DNA of 64,000 bases from JAJEFO01 sp009843725 (lineage in GTDB: Bacteria > Pseudomonadota > Alphaproteobacteria > Rhodobacterales > Rhodobacteraceae). Shown here piece by piece: positions 41,746-50,956 of this stretch. The translations under genes were made by a program, and so were the position numbers. The number at the start of each line of letters is the position of its first letter. Within the stretch, counting starts at the first letter, position 1. The notes under the pieces were generated by a model that saw only the letters and a program-made list of their open reading frames with translations, was not told the DNA's origin and did no database searches. The stretch lies in assembly GCA_965243215.1 (NCBI GenBank), contig CBDEUJ010000005.1:248001-312000 (forward strand), written 5' to 3'.

Positions 41746-43056
41746 ATGACGATCGACTACCTGAAACGTTCCAAGCCAGAAGCCGAAAAGGCCGAAGACG
41801 ACGCGAAGGTGCGCGCCAGCGTCGAGGCGGCGCTTGCCGACATCGAGGCGCGAGGCGACGACGCCGTCCGCGAAATGTCCGCGAGGTTCGACAGCTACGA
41901 ACCCGCCAGCTTCCGCCTTTCCGGTTCCGAGATCGAGGCCGCGATGCAAAGGGTGAACGACCGCGACATGGAGGACATCAAGTTCGCCCAGGCACAGATC
42001 CGGCGCTTCGCAGAAGCGCAACGCAGGTCGATGACGGACGTCGAGGTCGAGACGCTGCCCGGCGTGACACTCGGACACAGGAACATTCCGGTCCAGTCCG
42101 TTGGCTGCTACGTCCCGGGCGGAAAGTTCCCGATGGTCGCCAGCGCGCACATGTCGGTCCTGACCGCGTCCGTTGCCGGGGTGCCGCGCATCATCGCCTC
42201 GGCGCCACCCGTTGACGGCGCGCCGCATCCGGCCATCGTCACCGCGATGAAATTGGGAGGCGCGCACGAGATTTACGTCATGGGCGGCATTCAGGCCGTG
42301 GGCGCCATGGCTCTCGGCACGGAATCCATCGATCCCGTCCACATGCTCGTCGGACCGGGAAACGCGTTCGTGGCCGAGGCCAAGCGCCAGCTCTTCGGTC
42401 GCGTCGGCATCGATCTCTTCGCCGGCCCGACCGAAACCATGGTCATCGCCGACGAAACGGTGGATGCCGAACTCTGCGCCACCGATCTGCTCGGCCAGGC
42501 CGAGCACGGCTACAACTCGCCGGCCTGCCTCGTCACGAACTCTCGAAGGCTCGCGACCGAAACCATGGCCGAAGTCGAACGCCTGCTCCGGATCCTGCCG
42601 ACGTCCGAGACCGCCAGCGCCTCCTGGCAAGACTACGGCGACGTCATTCTTTGCGATTCTCATGACGAGATGCTCGCGGTCGCCAACGACCTGGCCTACG
42701 AGCACGTCCAGGTCATGACGGATCGCGACGACTGGTTCCTTGAAAACATGCATTCCTATGGCGCCCTCTTCCTCGGCCCGCGCACCAATGTCGCCAATGG
42801 CGACAAGGTCATCGGCACCAACCACACGCTGCCGACCAAGAGGGCGGGTCGCTACACCGGGGGCCTCTGGGTGGGCAAGTTCCTCAAGACCCATTCCTAC
42901 CAGAAGGTCACGACCGACGAGGCCGCCACGACGATCGGCGAAATTGGCTCGCGGCTCTGCATGCTCGAGGGTTTCGTCGGACATGCCGAACAGTGCAACA
43001 TTCGCGTCCGCCGCCATGGCGGGCGCAACGTGCCTTATGGCGCGGCTGCCGGGTAG
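41746..43056 (+). CDS. HisD-family alcohol dehydrogenase, HpsN/sulfopropanediol dehydrogenase-like
   Basis: A 436-aa HisD paralogue. The zinc set is kept: Gln251, His254, Asp353, His413, and Glu319-His320 in AYEHVQVM. The motif near the substrate differs from true HisD (GTNHTLPTKRAGRYTGGLWV versus GGPNHVLPTARTARFSSGLS), in the way known for (R)-2,3-dihydroxypropane-1-sulfonate dehydrogenase HpsN. So oxidation of a sulfonated or other polar diol or alcohol to an acid is likely. AAGGGAGA precedes the ATG. A SnoaL-like gene overlaps its stop by one base. Confidence 0.8.
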   Translation: MTIDYLKRSKPEAEKAEDDAKVRASVEAALADIEARGDDAVREMSARFDSYEPASFRLSGSEIEAAMQRVNDRDMEDIKFAQAQIRRFAEAQRRSMTDVEVETLPGVTLGHRNIPVQSVGCYVPGGKFPMVASAHMSVLTASVAGVPRIIASAPPVDGAPHPAIVTAMKLGGAHEIYVMGGIQAVGAMALGTESIDPVHMLVGPGNAFVAEAKRQLFGRVGIDLFAGPTETMVIADETVDAELCATDLLGQAEHGYNSPACLVTNSRRLATETMAEVERLLRILPTSETASASWQDYGDVILCDSHDEMLAVANDLAYEHVQVMTDRDDWFLENMHSYGALFLGPRTNVANGDKVIGTNHTLPTKRAGRYTGGLWVGKFLKTHSYQKVTTDEAATTIGEIGSRLCMLEGFVGHAEQCNIRVRRHGGRNVPYGAAAG

Positions 43057-44099
43057 TGGGTGCACCGGCGGACATCAGGGCCGGCATCGCCGGCTACCGG
43101 GCGGCCAGCGCGACATTCGCGCCGGGCGCGGTCAAGGCTGCGCTTGCAGCGACCTTCGACGACGAGGCCTTGCTGCGTCTCTGTCACCCGTTTGGCGACC
43201 AGGTCGGGCCGGATGCCTTCTACGCCACCTGCCTCGGACCGCTGCACCATGCCATGCCCGATCTTGAGCGTCGCGACATGATCCTGGTTGCCGGCACCAC
43301 TCCGGAAGGCCAGGACTGGATCGGCGCAATGGGCAACTACATGGGCACGTTCACGAGTTCCTTCCTGGGCATTCCGCCGACCGGCCATCTCGCCCATATG
43401 CGCTACCACGAGTATTTCCGGCTTGAGGGCGGACGCGTCACCGAAATGCAGATGATCTGGGACATCCCGGAACTCATGATGCAGGCCGGCGCCTGGCCAA
43501 TGGCGCCGCAGCTCGGAAAGTTCCTCTGCACGCCCGCGCCGATGCCGGGAGGCGGCCTGACCGCCACGGGTCCCGGCGATGCGGCGCTCAAGATCGTCAC
43601 GGACATGCTCGCCGACCTCTGCCGCCATCCGGCGGAGGGCGGGCCGGACGTCATGAATCTCGAGACGCACTGGCATCCGCGCGTCAACTGGTACGGGCCG
43701 GCCGGCATCGGCACGACGCGCGGCCTGGCCGGCTTCCGGCACTGGCACCAGATCCCGTTCCTGCGCGCCATGCCCGACCGCAAGCTCGACGCCATGGGCG
43801 ACCTGATGTCCCACTGGCTGGCCGAGGGCGACTTCGTCTGCGAGACCGGCTGGCCCAACATGCGGGTCACGATCACGGGCGACGGATGGATGGGCATTGC
43901 GCCCGCAGGCCAGAACGTGCTTCTTCGTTCCCTGGACTTCTGGCGCATCGAAGACGGCCGCATCCGCGAAAACTGGGTTCTCGTCGACCTCCTCCATCTC
44001 TACGACCAGATCGGCGTCACGGTTCTCGACCGAATGGCGGAGTTCAACAAGGCGCGCAACGCGGGACCGATCGCGCTCAACGACGGATTGGCCGAATGA
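43056..44099 (+). CDS. SnoaL/NTF2-like protein with two domains (copy 2)
   Basis: A 347-aa protein, the first half with GAMGNYMGTFTSSFLGIPPT and the second with HPRVNWYGPAGIGTTRGLAG and FLRAMPDRK, closely matching copy 1. GTG start overlaps the TAG of the HpsN-like gene. The stop overlaps the LacI start (ATGA). Such twin-domain proteins often come with sugar-acid or choline-type catabolic clusters, but no function is known to me. Confidence 0.75.
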   Translation: MGAPADIRAGIAGYRAASATFAPGAVKAALAATFDDEALLRLCHPFGDQVGPDAFYATCLGPLHHAMPDLERRDMILVAGTTPEGQDWIGAMGNYMGTFTSSFLGIPPTGHLAHMRYHEYFRLEGGRVTEMQMIWDIPELMMQAGAWPMAPQLGKFLCTPAPMPGGGLTATGPGDAALKIVTDMLADLCRHPAEGGPDVMNLETHWHPRVNWYGPAGIGTTRGLAGFRHWHQIPFLRAMPDRKLDAMGDLMSHWLAEGDFVCETGWPNMRVTITGDGWMGIAPAGQNVLLRSLDFWRIEDGRIRENWVLVDLLHLYDQIGVTVLDRMAEFNKARNAGPIALNDGLAE

Positions 44100-45121
44100 C
44101 GGGCAAGGTGACATCTTCGGAAGTGGCCGCCCGCGCGGGCGTCAGCCAGTCGGCCGTCAGCAGGGTGTTCACGCCCGGCGCATCCGCATCCGCGAAAACG
44201 GCGAAGAAGGTGCGGGAGGCGGCACGGGAACTCGGCTACCGCCCGAACTCGCTCGCGCGCGCGATGGTGTCCGGAAAGAGCCGCATCATCGGGCTTGTGG
44301 TCGCCTACCTGGATAACCAGTTCTACCCGGTGGCCCTGGAACTGCTCTCGAACGCGCTGCAGGCCCGCGGCTACCATCTGCTCGTCTTCACGGCCCCGAA
44401 CACGGCCGAGAGCGTGGACGGAGTCATCCAGGATCTCATGGACTACCAGGCGGACGGGATCATCGCGGCGTCGGTGTCCATGAGCTCGGACCTTGCGGGG
44501 CGGGCGCGTCAAGCCGGAATTCCGGTGGTCCTCTTCAACCGCGCCCAGGAAGGCGAGGGACTCGTGAACGTCACTTCGGCCAATGTCGACGGCGGCCGCG
44601 AGATCACGGAGTTCCTGATCAGGGGCCGGCACGAGCGGATCGCGCACATCGCGGGCTGGCAAGGCAGCTCGACCGGCCGGGATCGCCGCGCGGGATTCCT
44701 GAAGGCGATGGAGGCGGCCGGGCTGGAACCGTTCGCGCTCGTCGACGGCATGTACAAGCGTCCGGTGGCAATGGAATGCGCGCGCCAGCTCGTCGCAGGC
44801 CGCGTCCGTCCGGACGCGATCTTCGTCGGCAACGACCACATGGCGTTCGGCGTGCTCGACGCGCTTCGTCATGCCGGCCTCAGGCCGGGCGAGGACATCT
44901 CCGTGGTGGGCTACGACGACGTGCCGCTTGCAGCCTGGGACGCCTTTGCCCTGACCACCTTTCGCCAACCCGTCAATCGCATGGTCGAGGCAACCGTGAA
45001 CATCCTCATCGACCAGATCGAGACCGACGCTGCCGAGCCGGAATCCGTTGAATTCGAGGGTGAGCTCATCCTCAGGAAGTCGGCCCGCATTCCAGAAGGA
45101 CTTGCCAATGAAGGGCTTTGA
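44096..45121 (+). CDS. LacI-family transcriptional regulator
   Basis: A 341-aa regulator. The N-terminal HTH is TSSEVAARAGVSQSAVSRVF and the hinge helix ends ELGYRPNSLARAM; the rest is a sugar-binding-protein-like ligand domain with IIGLVVAYLDNQFYPVALEL and DISVVGYDDVPLA. It is the only regulator in the cluster and would repress the divergent units through the palindromes at 40463-40534 until a pathway ligand binds. Confidence 0.93.
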   Translation: MTGKVTSSEVAARAGVSQSAVSRVFTPGASASAKTAKKVREAARELGYRPNSLARAMVSGKSRIIGLVVAYLDNQFYPVALELLSNALQARGYHLLVFTAPNTAESVDGVIQDLMDYQADGIIAASVSMSSDLAGRARQAGIPVVLFNRAQEGEGLVNVTSANVDGGREITEFLIRGRHERIAHIAGWQGSSTGRDRRAGFLKAMEAAGLEPFALVDGMYKRPVAMECARQLVAGRVRPDAIFVGNDHMAFGVLDALRHAGLRPGEDISVVGYDDVPLAAWDAFALTTFRQPVNRMVEATVNILIDQIETDAAEPESVEFEGELILRKSARIPEGLANEGL

Positions 45122-46091
45122 CGCGCGTTTCACCGACTTCCCGGACTACATCATCGGAATCACCAAGGAGATCTGGGAAGACCGTGGCATCGCCACGCTG
45201 CACGAGTACTACGCCGAAGACATCGTCGTCCGAAGTCCGGCATCCGTTGTCATCGGAAACAGGGGCGTGATCGCGGCCACGATGGCGACCCTCGCCGAGT
45301 TCCCTGATCGGCAGCTTCTCGGGGAAGACGTCATATGGTCCGGGACGCCTGAGGAGGGGATGCTCAGTTCGCACCGCATCCTCTCCACCGCGACGCATGC
45401 GGGCGACGGCATCTACGGCGCGGCCACCGGCACCAGGCTCACCTACCGGATCATCGCCGACTGCCACGCAATGGACAACCAGATCAACGACGAATGGCTG
45501 ATCCGTGACCAGACGGCGATCGTCAGGCAGCTGGGATGGGAACCCAGGGACTATGCGCGGGACCTGATCGGCCGCGAGGGCGGGCCGGAAAGCTGTGTCC
45601 GGCCGCTTTCCCCGGCGACCGACGTGGAAGGTCCGTACTCCGGCCGCGGCAACGACAACGAGTGGGGCGAGCGTCTTGGGGACATCCTGACCCGCATGAT
45701 GAATGCCGACATGACCGCGATACCCCGGGAGTATGATCGTGCGGCGCAGCTGGAACATCCGGGTCTCGTGACCGGCCACGGGCACGGAGATGCCGACCGA
45801 TTCTGGATGGGCCTGCGCGCGGCCTTCCCGTCAGCCGAATTCTGCATCCATCACCAGATCGGTCGCGACGATCCGATGATGCCCCCAAGGGCCGCCGTCC
45901 GATGGAGCCTGACCGGAAAGCATGACGGCTGGGGCGCATATGGCACTCCGACGGGCGCGGATGTGCACGTGATGGGCATTACCCACGCCGAATTCGGAAC
46001 GCCGGGCAAGGCCCCGCCCGCCCTCCGAAGGGAATGGACCTTGCTCGACGAAACCGCGATCTGGAAGCAGATCCTTCTAGGCACCGGGTGA
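45108..46091 (+). CDS. SnoaL/NTF2-like protein with two domains (copy 3)
   Basis: A 327-aa protein, more distant than copies 1 and 2. The first domain has GIATLHEYYAEDIVVRSPAS and the second AVRWSLTGKHDGWGAYGTPT and VHVMGITHAEF. It overlaps the LacI gene by 14 bp and has AGAAGGA before its ATG. It is in the same transcription unit. Confidence 0.75.
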   Translation: MKGFDARFTDFPDYIIGITKEIWEDRGIATLHEYYAEDIVVRSPASVVIGNRGVIAATMATLAEFPDRQLLGEDVIWSGTPEEGMLSSHRILSTATHAGDGIYGAATGTRLTYRIIADCHAMDNQINDEWLIRDQTAIVRQLGWEPRDYARDLIGREGGPESCVRPLSPATDVEGPYSGRGNDNEWGERLGDILTRMMNADMTAIPREYDRAAQLEHPGLVTGHGHGDADRFWMGLRAAFPSAEFCIHHQIGRDDPMMPPRAAVRWSLTGKHDGWGAYGTPTGADVHVMGITHAEFGTPGKAPPALRREWTLLDETAIWKQILLGTG

Positions 46092-46094
46092 AGC

Positions 46095-46559
46095 ATGCAA
46101 AGCACGTCGGCAACGATCAACGTCACGCGCGAGTTTCCGCATCCCGCGGACTCGGTCTTCGCACACTGGATCAGTTCCGAGACGCGCCTGCGATGGGAAG
46201 CCGGACCCGACACCGGCATGACCTATGACGCATTCGACACCCGCGAAGGAGGCGTCGAAACGGTTCGGATCGTGCAGGACGGCAAGGAAATCGGCCACAT
46301 GTTCCAGAACACGCATCGACTGGTCGAGGGCCGATTGATGGCCTACAGCCTGACGGGGGTCTTCGGGGGCGTACTGACGACGCTCATGCAGATCGTGGTC
46401 GAGTTCCGACCTACCGACGAAGGCTGCAGGCTGGAGGTGACCGCCCAGGTCATTGACCTGACGGGCGGCGACGCCCAGACGCAGCACGAGGCCGGATGGA
46501 CCTGGATTCTCAACCGGTTCGAGGCCGACATCGCGGAACACGGGCTGGTCACGGGATGA
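46095..46559 (+). CDS. SRPBCC (START-like) domain protein
   Basis: A 154-aa helix-grip protein: TINVTREFPHPADSVFAHWI, ETRLRWEAGP and the C-terminal helix TQHEAGWTWILNRFEADIAE match the AHSA1/SRPBCC family, which bind hydrophobic or polar small ligands. It starts 3 bp after the previous stop. Role in the pathway unknown. The 240 bp after it hold no gene. Confidence 0.85.
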   Translation: MQSTSATINVTREFPHPADSVFAHWISSETRLRWEAGPDTGMTYDAFDTREGGVETVRIVQDGKEIGHMFQNTHRLVEGRLMAYSLTGVFGGVLTTLMQIVVEFRPTDEGCRLEVTAQVIDLTGGDAQTQHEAGWTWILNRFEADIAEHGLVTG

Positions 46560-46800
46560 GGGCGTCGCAGTCATGCCCGGCGCTGCCGCATGCCAGCCTC
46601 GGTTCGATTCCAGGGACGGCGCCGGCCTTTGAAGATCCTGTTCCTGCACGAATTCCGAGCGAGGAGCGCGCGACGAGCCTGGAAAGCGCGCGCCTTGGCG
46701 GGATTCCCTTTCATCTCACAAGCGCGCAGGCACGCTCCGGATTCCGTCGCCGGGATCCCGCAGGCGACCAGCGCCCATCATTGCGCAAGGAAGGATGCCC

Positions 46801-47760
46801 ATGACCGACCTAAAAGACCGAATCGTCCGCTACGGCGAACTCAAGCCGTGCAAGACCGCCTTCATCGACGCCCATACCCCGGGCTCCGACCAGAAGGAGA
46901 ATTTCACGATCATCGGCGGCGGCGTCTCGGAAAGCCCGGACCAGCACGTCCACATCAATCTCCCCCATGGATTCAACATCGGCGCGGCGGGCCAGCCGCC
47001 AAAGTGCCGGAACTCGCTTCACGTGCACCGCACCGCCGAAGTCTTCTTCGTCCTCTCCGGCCGCTGGAGGTTCTTCTGGGGCCGCTGGGGCACGGCCGGC
47101 GAGGTCGTGCTGGACGAAGGCGACATCATCGACATCCCCACCGGCATTTTCAGGGGCTTCGAGAACGTCGGCACCGAATACGGAATGATCAAGGCGATTC
47201 TCGGAGGCGACGACGCGGGCGGCGGCGTCGTCTGGGCGCCCCAGGTGATCGAGGACGCGGCTGATCACGGGCTGGTGCTTGCCGAGACCGGCAAGCTCTA
47301 TGACACGAAGAAGGGCGAGCGACTGCCAGACGGCGTCGGACCGATGCGCAAGCTTTCCGAGGACGAAGCCAACAGCCATCCGGAACCGACGACCCGGGAA
47401 GTCGTTGGCGGATACGTCCGCCGCTACCGGGACATGGTCGCGCTCGCGGACAAGGCACCCTGCAAGGTCATAGGCGAATCGGCCATCATCCGCGACAGGC
47501 CCGGCTTCGAGGTCGACCTGGTCACGCGAGCCTCCGCAAGCGGCGCCATGCACGGTCACGAACACCCGTCAGTGCTGATGCCGGTCAAGGGCCATTGGCG
47601 CGTTGCATGGGAGGGCGGTGAAACGGTCCTGGCACCGGGCGACACCATGAGCGTTCCGGAACGGCTTGACCACTCCGCCGTGCCATCCATGTCCGGCGAG
47701 GCCGCGCTCTATCACGTCGTCGGGACGGGCGATCCCGCGGGTGCCACATGGACCGGCTGA
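46801..47760 (+). CDS. Bicupin protein (dioxygenase-like)
   Basis: A 319-aa protein with two cupin domains. The first has LHVHRTAEVFFVLSGRWRFF and DEGDIIDIPTGIFRGFENVG, the second MHGHEHPSVLMPVKG and LAPGDTMSVPERLDH. Each His/Glu set could bind a metal, so an oxygenase or isomerase is possible. The second ATG (46801) with GGAAGG is preferred over 46795. Confidence 0.8.
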   Translation: MTDLKDRIVRYGELKPCKTAFIDAHTPGSDQKENFTIIGGGVSESPDQHVHINLPHGFNIGAAGQPPKCRNSLHVHRTAEVFFVLSGRWRFFWGRWGTAGEVVLDEGDIIDIPTGIFRGFENVGTEYGMIKAILGGDDAGGGVVWAPQVIEDAADHGLVLAETGKLYDTKKGERLPDGVGPMRKLSEDEANSHPEPTTREVVGGYVRRYRDMVALADKAPCKVIGESAIIRDRPGFEVDLVTRASASGAMHGHEHPSVLMPVKGHWRVAWEGGETVLAPGDTMSVPERLDHSAVPSMSGEAALYHVVGTGDPAGATWTG

Positions 47761-47878
47761 GGCAAGACGACACCCTGCACCCGCGACATGTCCTGACTTT
47801 GGGCGGCCTTGACGGGACTGGCCGCCGGAGCGCAGGAACCCTGGGGATTCCAGAAGCAATCACGAAAGCGAAACGAAC

Positions 47879-49009
47879 ATGACCCGCATCCTGACCACGC
47901 ACGTGGGCTCCCTTCCCCGGACCCAGAAGGTCGTCGATTTCATCTTCGCACGCGAACGGAACGAATCGTACTCGCAGGACGACTTCGATGCGGCCATGGC
48001 CGAGGCGGTCATGGAAACCGTGAAGAAGCAGGTTGATGCAGGCGTCGACATCGTCTCCGACGGAGAGACCTCGAAGATCAGCTATGCCACCTATGTCAAG
48101 GACCGCTATACCGGGTTCGACGGCGACAGCCCCAGGAACGCGCCCGAAGACCTGAAGCGGTTTCCCGGCTTTCTGAAGCGCCTGGCCGACGACGGCGGCA
48201 CGCCGCAATATGCGAGGCCCCTCTGCGTGGGCGAGGTCGGGTCCAAGGGCCAGGGAGAGCTGCAGAAGGACATCGCGAACCTGAAGGCCGCCATGGAAAC
48301 GCACGGGGCCAGGCGCGGGTTCATGAACGCCGCGTCTCCGGGCGTGATCTCGCTTTTCCTGCAGAACGAATTCTATCCAAGCCGGGAGGCCTATCTGGCC
48401 GCTCTGGCCGACGCGATGAAGGAGGAGTACGAAACGATCGTTGCCGCCGGGCTTGACCTGCAGCTCGATTGCCCGGACCTGGCGCTGTCGCGGCACATGC
48501 TCTTCACCGACCTATCGGACGAGGAATTCGTGAAGATCGCGGCCATGCACGTGGAGGCGCTGAACGGCGCCCTGAGGGACATTCCCGAAGACCGGATCAG
48601 GGTCCACATCTGCTGGGGCAACTACGAAGGCCCGCATGTCTGCGACATACCAATGGCAACGATGTTCGACACGCTCATGTCGGCCCGGGCGCGCCATGTG
48701 CTGTTCGAGACCTCCAATCCGCGCCACGGCCATGAGTGGACCGTGTTCAGGGACCGCAAGGCCGACATTCCCGACGACAAGCTGCTGGTGCCGGGCGTTG
48801 TCGACACGACAACCAACTTCGTCGAGCACCCCGATCTCGTCGCGCAACGCATCGAGCGGTTCGTGGACATCGTCGGGGCGGAACGGGTCATCGCGGGAAG
48901 CGATTGCGGGTTTGGCACCTTTGCCGGTTTCGGCGCCGTCGACCCGGACATCGCCTACGCAAAGCTGGCCGCGCTCTCTGAGGGCGCCGCGCAGGTCGGA
49001 CGGGAGTAG
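47879..49009 (+). CDS. MetE C-terminal-like (cobalamin-independent) methyltransferase domain, stand-alone
   Basis: A 376-aa protein with only the catalytic barrel of methionine synthase MetE. The zinc set is His243, Cys245, Glu277 and Cys343 (HICWGNYEG, FETSNPRHGHEW, SDCGFGTFAG), and TTHVGSLPRT is the opening. MetE itself is about 750 aa. Stand-alone homologues move methyl groups or thiols between unusual partners. Here it lies in a catabolic unit, so demethylation or C-S chemistry on the substrate is possible. Confidence 0.85.
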   Translation: MTRILTTHVGSLPRTQKVVDFIFARERNESYSQDDFDAAMAEAVMETVKKQVDAGVDIVSDGETSKISYATYVKDRYTGFDGDSPRNAPEDLKRFPGFLKRLADDGGTPQYARPLCVGEVGSKGQGELQKDIANLKAAMETHGARRGFMNAASPGVISLFLQNEFYPSREAYLAALADAMKEEYETIVAAGLDLQLDCPDLALSRHMLFTDLSDEEFVKIAAMHVEALNGALRDIPEDRIRVHICWGNYEGPHVCDIPMATMFDTLMSARARHVLFETSNPRHGHEWTVFRDRKADIPDDKLLVPGVVDTTTNFVEHPDLVAQRIERFVDIVGAERVIAGSDCGFGTFAGFGAVDPDIAYAKLAALSEGAAQVGRE

Positions 49010-49015
49010 AACGGG

Positions 49016-49711
49016 ATGGATGACGCGCTGCTTGCACTCCTTCGCTCGGTTGACACTCCGACAGTCTGCAACGCCATAGAGGTTGCCGAAGGGAAACGCG
49101 GCTTCGACCGGTTCACGCTGGGAACCGTGCTGTGCAGCGATCCGGAGGCCGGCGCGGTCGTCGGCTACGCGCGGACGGCGAAGATCGCGGGCGCCTTGCC
49201 GCCAGAAGAACCGCCCGAGACCGTCAGGGCAATTCGCATGGACTACTACCGCCACATGGCAAGCGGCGCCCGCCCCGCGCTTGCGGTCATCGAAGACCTT
49301 GATGGCGAGGCGGCCGTCGGCGCCTATTGGGGCGAAGTGAATGCGACCGTGCACAAGGGATTCGGTCTGAGCGGCGCCCTGACAAACGGGGTCATGCGCG
49401 ATCTTGGCGATCTTCCGGAAGGCTTTCCGGTGATCGCGGGATCCGTCGGACCCAGCCATGGATTCGTGCATGTGAGGGAAGTCGGTACGCCGGTCACGGT
49501 CTTCGGGCTGACCATCTCCGACGGCGACCTCGTCCACGCAGACCGCCACGGCGCGCTTGTCGTCCCCAAAGACTGCATCGACGGGCTCGCGGACGCGATC
49601 GGGAAGATGCAGGATACCGAACAGATCGTCTTGTCTGCGGCCCGCGCACCCGGCTTCGACTTCCAGGCATTCGAGGAGGCTTGGGCGGCATTCGAAAGAG
49701 CCCGCGTCTAG
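49016..49711 (+). CDS. RraA-like aldolase (HMG aldolase/oxaloacetate decarboxylase family)
   Basis: A 231-aa protein of the RraA family: STPTVCNAIE-type opening (VDTPTVCNAIEV), GALTNGVMRDLGDL with the metal-binding Arg-Asp, and HADRHGALVVP. Family members cleave 4-hydroxy-4-methyl-2-oxoglutarate or similar 2-oxo acids to pyruvate. It is the last gene of the catabolic unit. Confidence 0.85.
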   Translation: MDDALLALLRSVDTPTVCNAIEVAEGKRGFDRFTLGTVLCSDPEAGAVVGYARTAKIAGALPPEEPPETVRAIRMDYYRHMASGARPALAVIEDLDGEAAVGAYWGEVNATVHKGFGLSGALTNGVMRDLGDLPEGFPVIAGSVGPSHGFVHVREVGTPVTVFGLTISDGDLVHADRHGALVVPKDCIDGLADAIGKMQDTEQIVLSAARAPGFDFQAFEEAWAAFERARV

Positions 49712-49859
49712 CCCAGTCGAGACTCTTCTGACGTTGCTCGACAGGATGCTCGCATCACTGGATTGCCTCAATGATGCCAACGTGTCGGCGTCGACAGGCC
49801 TGCAGGTGCAGCGGGCGCTTGCGGCGCGTGGCGCGTGGCGCGACGCGTTACAGTGCGAC

Positions 49860-50131
49860 ATGAGGATCAGGCACAAGGGACTGCGGCGCTGCACGAGCGG
49901 GACAATTCTGCGCGGGTGCCTGCCGGTCTGGCGCCACGGCTGAAACGCATCCTGTTCCGGCTGCAGGAGGCAACGATTCCGCGAAGCGCCGACGCGCCTG
50001 GATTCCCGCTGCATCCTCTGAAGGGCGACCGTGCGGGCCAGTGGAGCGTTCGCGTTTCCGGCAACTGGCGCGTGATGTTCCGCTTCGAGGACGGCGAGGC
50101 CGTGGACGTGGACTTGACCGACTGTCACTGA
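49860..50131 (+). pseudogene. higB: HigB-type toxin gene with a frameshift
   Basis: ATG at 49860 reads MRIRHKGLRR, the HigB opening, but that frame then fails. The matching continuation LHERDNSARVPAGLAPRLKR, then FPLHPLKGDRAGQWSVRVSG and NWRVMFRFEDGEAVDVDLTD, is in a different frame from about 49889, as if one base were lost near 49886-49889. Alternatively a GTG at 49835 starts a 98-aa frame with an odd N-terminus. A mutation that kills a toxin is easy to understand; sequencing error is possible too. Confidence 0.75.
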
Positions 50132-50149
50132 CCAAAGGGAGACCTGACC

Positions 50150-50464
50150 ATGAACGACATTGCAAGTGAACACGTCCGCCCGATGCCGAATCCGCCGCAC
50201 CCTGGCGAACTGATCCGCGAGAGCATGGACGACGTGGGCTGGAACGTGACGGAGACGGCTGCGCGTCTCGGCTGCGAGCGCGGTACCTTGTCGCGCCTGC
50301 TAAACGGCAAGGCGGGCGTGTCTGCGAACATGGCTTTGGCACTGGAGAGAATCGGGTGGGGCGCCGCCGAGCACTGGATGCAGATGCAAGCGAGTTACGA
50401 GCTTGCGCAGGCACGCCGGGAAAGGGTCGCCGGCGAACGGCGCGCGGACGCTTTGCATGCATGA
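50150..50464 (+). CDS. higA: HigA-type antitoxin
   Basis: A 104-aa XRE-HTH protein: PMPNPPHPGELIRESMDDVG is the HigA opening, WNVTETAARLGCERGTLSRL and LNGKAGVSANMALALERI the HTH, then helix to the end. AAAGGGAG precedes the ATG. It is intact while its toxin partner appears frameshifted. Confidence 0.92.
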   Translation: MNDIASEHVRPMPNPPHPGELIRESMDDVGWNVTETAARLGCERGTLSRLLNGKAGVSANMALALERIGWGAAEHWMQMQASYELAQARRERVAGERRADALHA

Positions 50465-50956
50465 TCCCGGCCTACGGCTGTACTGGGGTGACCGTCACAA
50501 ATGTCACTGCTCGTCCGCAAACGCCGCTTCCGGCAATTGGCCCGCCGAAATTCGCTCAACAATGACTTGGAGGCGCGACCCAACGCGCCAGCCATGGAAC
50601 GAGGTCCATGACCGCGCCGCCGCCGCTGCCAATGAACGGGAGGAGGCGGCCTATGCGATGGCGGTCCAAGACAGACACGCCATATCGGTTGCGACTGCCT
50701 CAAACGAATCGGTGCCTCGCCCAAATCAGCCGTACGATAGGAAGGGCGTGTCACGGCTCTTCGCAGTGATCTGGAACGCGTCGGACGGGCAGGTTCCCAT
50801 GCCTCCGCCTCCGTTCGCTTCGCGGACGGCGAGGATTGCCACATCAGCCGGAACGCCACGCCGACAACTGCTGTGGGCAACTTGAATCCATGCTCTTCAC
50901 GGCTGGTGTCATGCAAGCGGGCAAGGACAAACTTGCAGCGAAACCGATTGCCTGTG
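50465..50956. other. Region without a recognisable gene
   Basis: About 490 bp between HigA and the 3' end of the small minus-strand gene. One plus frame has a protein-like stretch (AAANEREEAAYAMAVQ) but no clear start; no RNA or mobile element is seen. Confidence 0.45.

Noticed and set aside
48512..50200. Minus-strand frame of 562 codons across MetE-like, RraA-like and HigB
   Set aside because: Spans three genes with convincing plus-strand motifs; composition is that of antisense frames.
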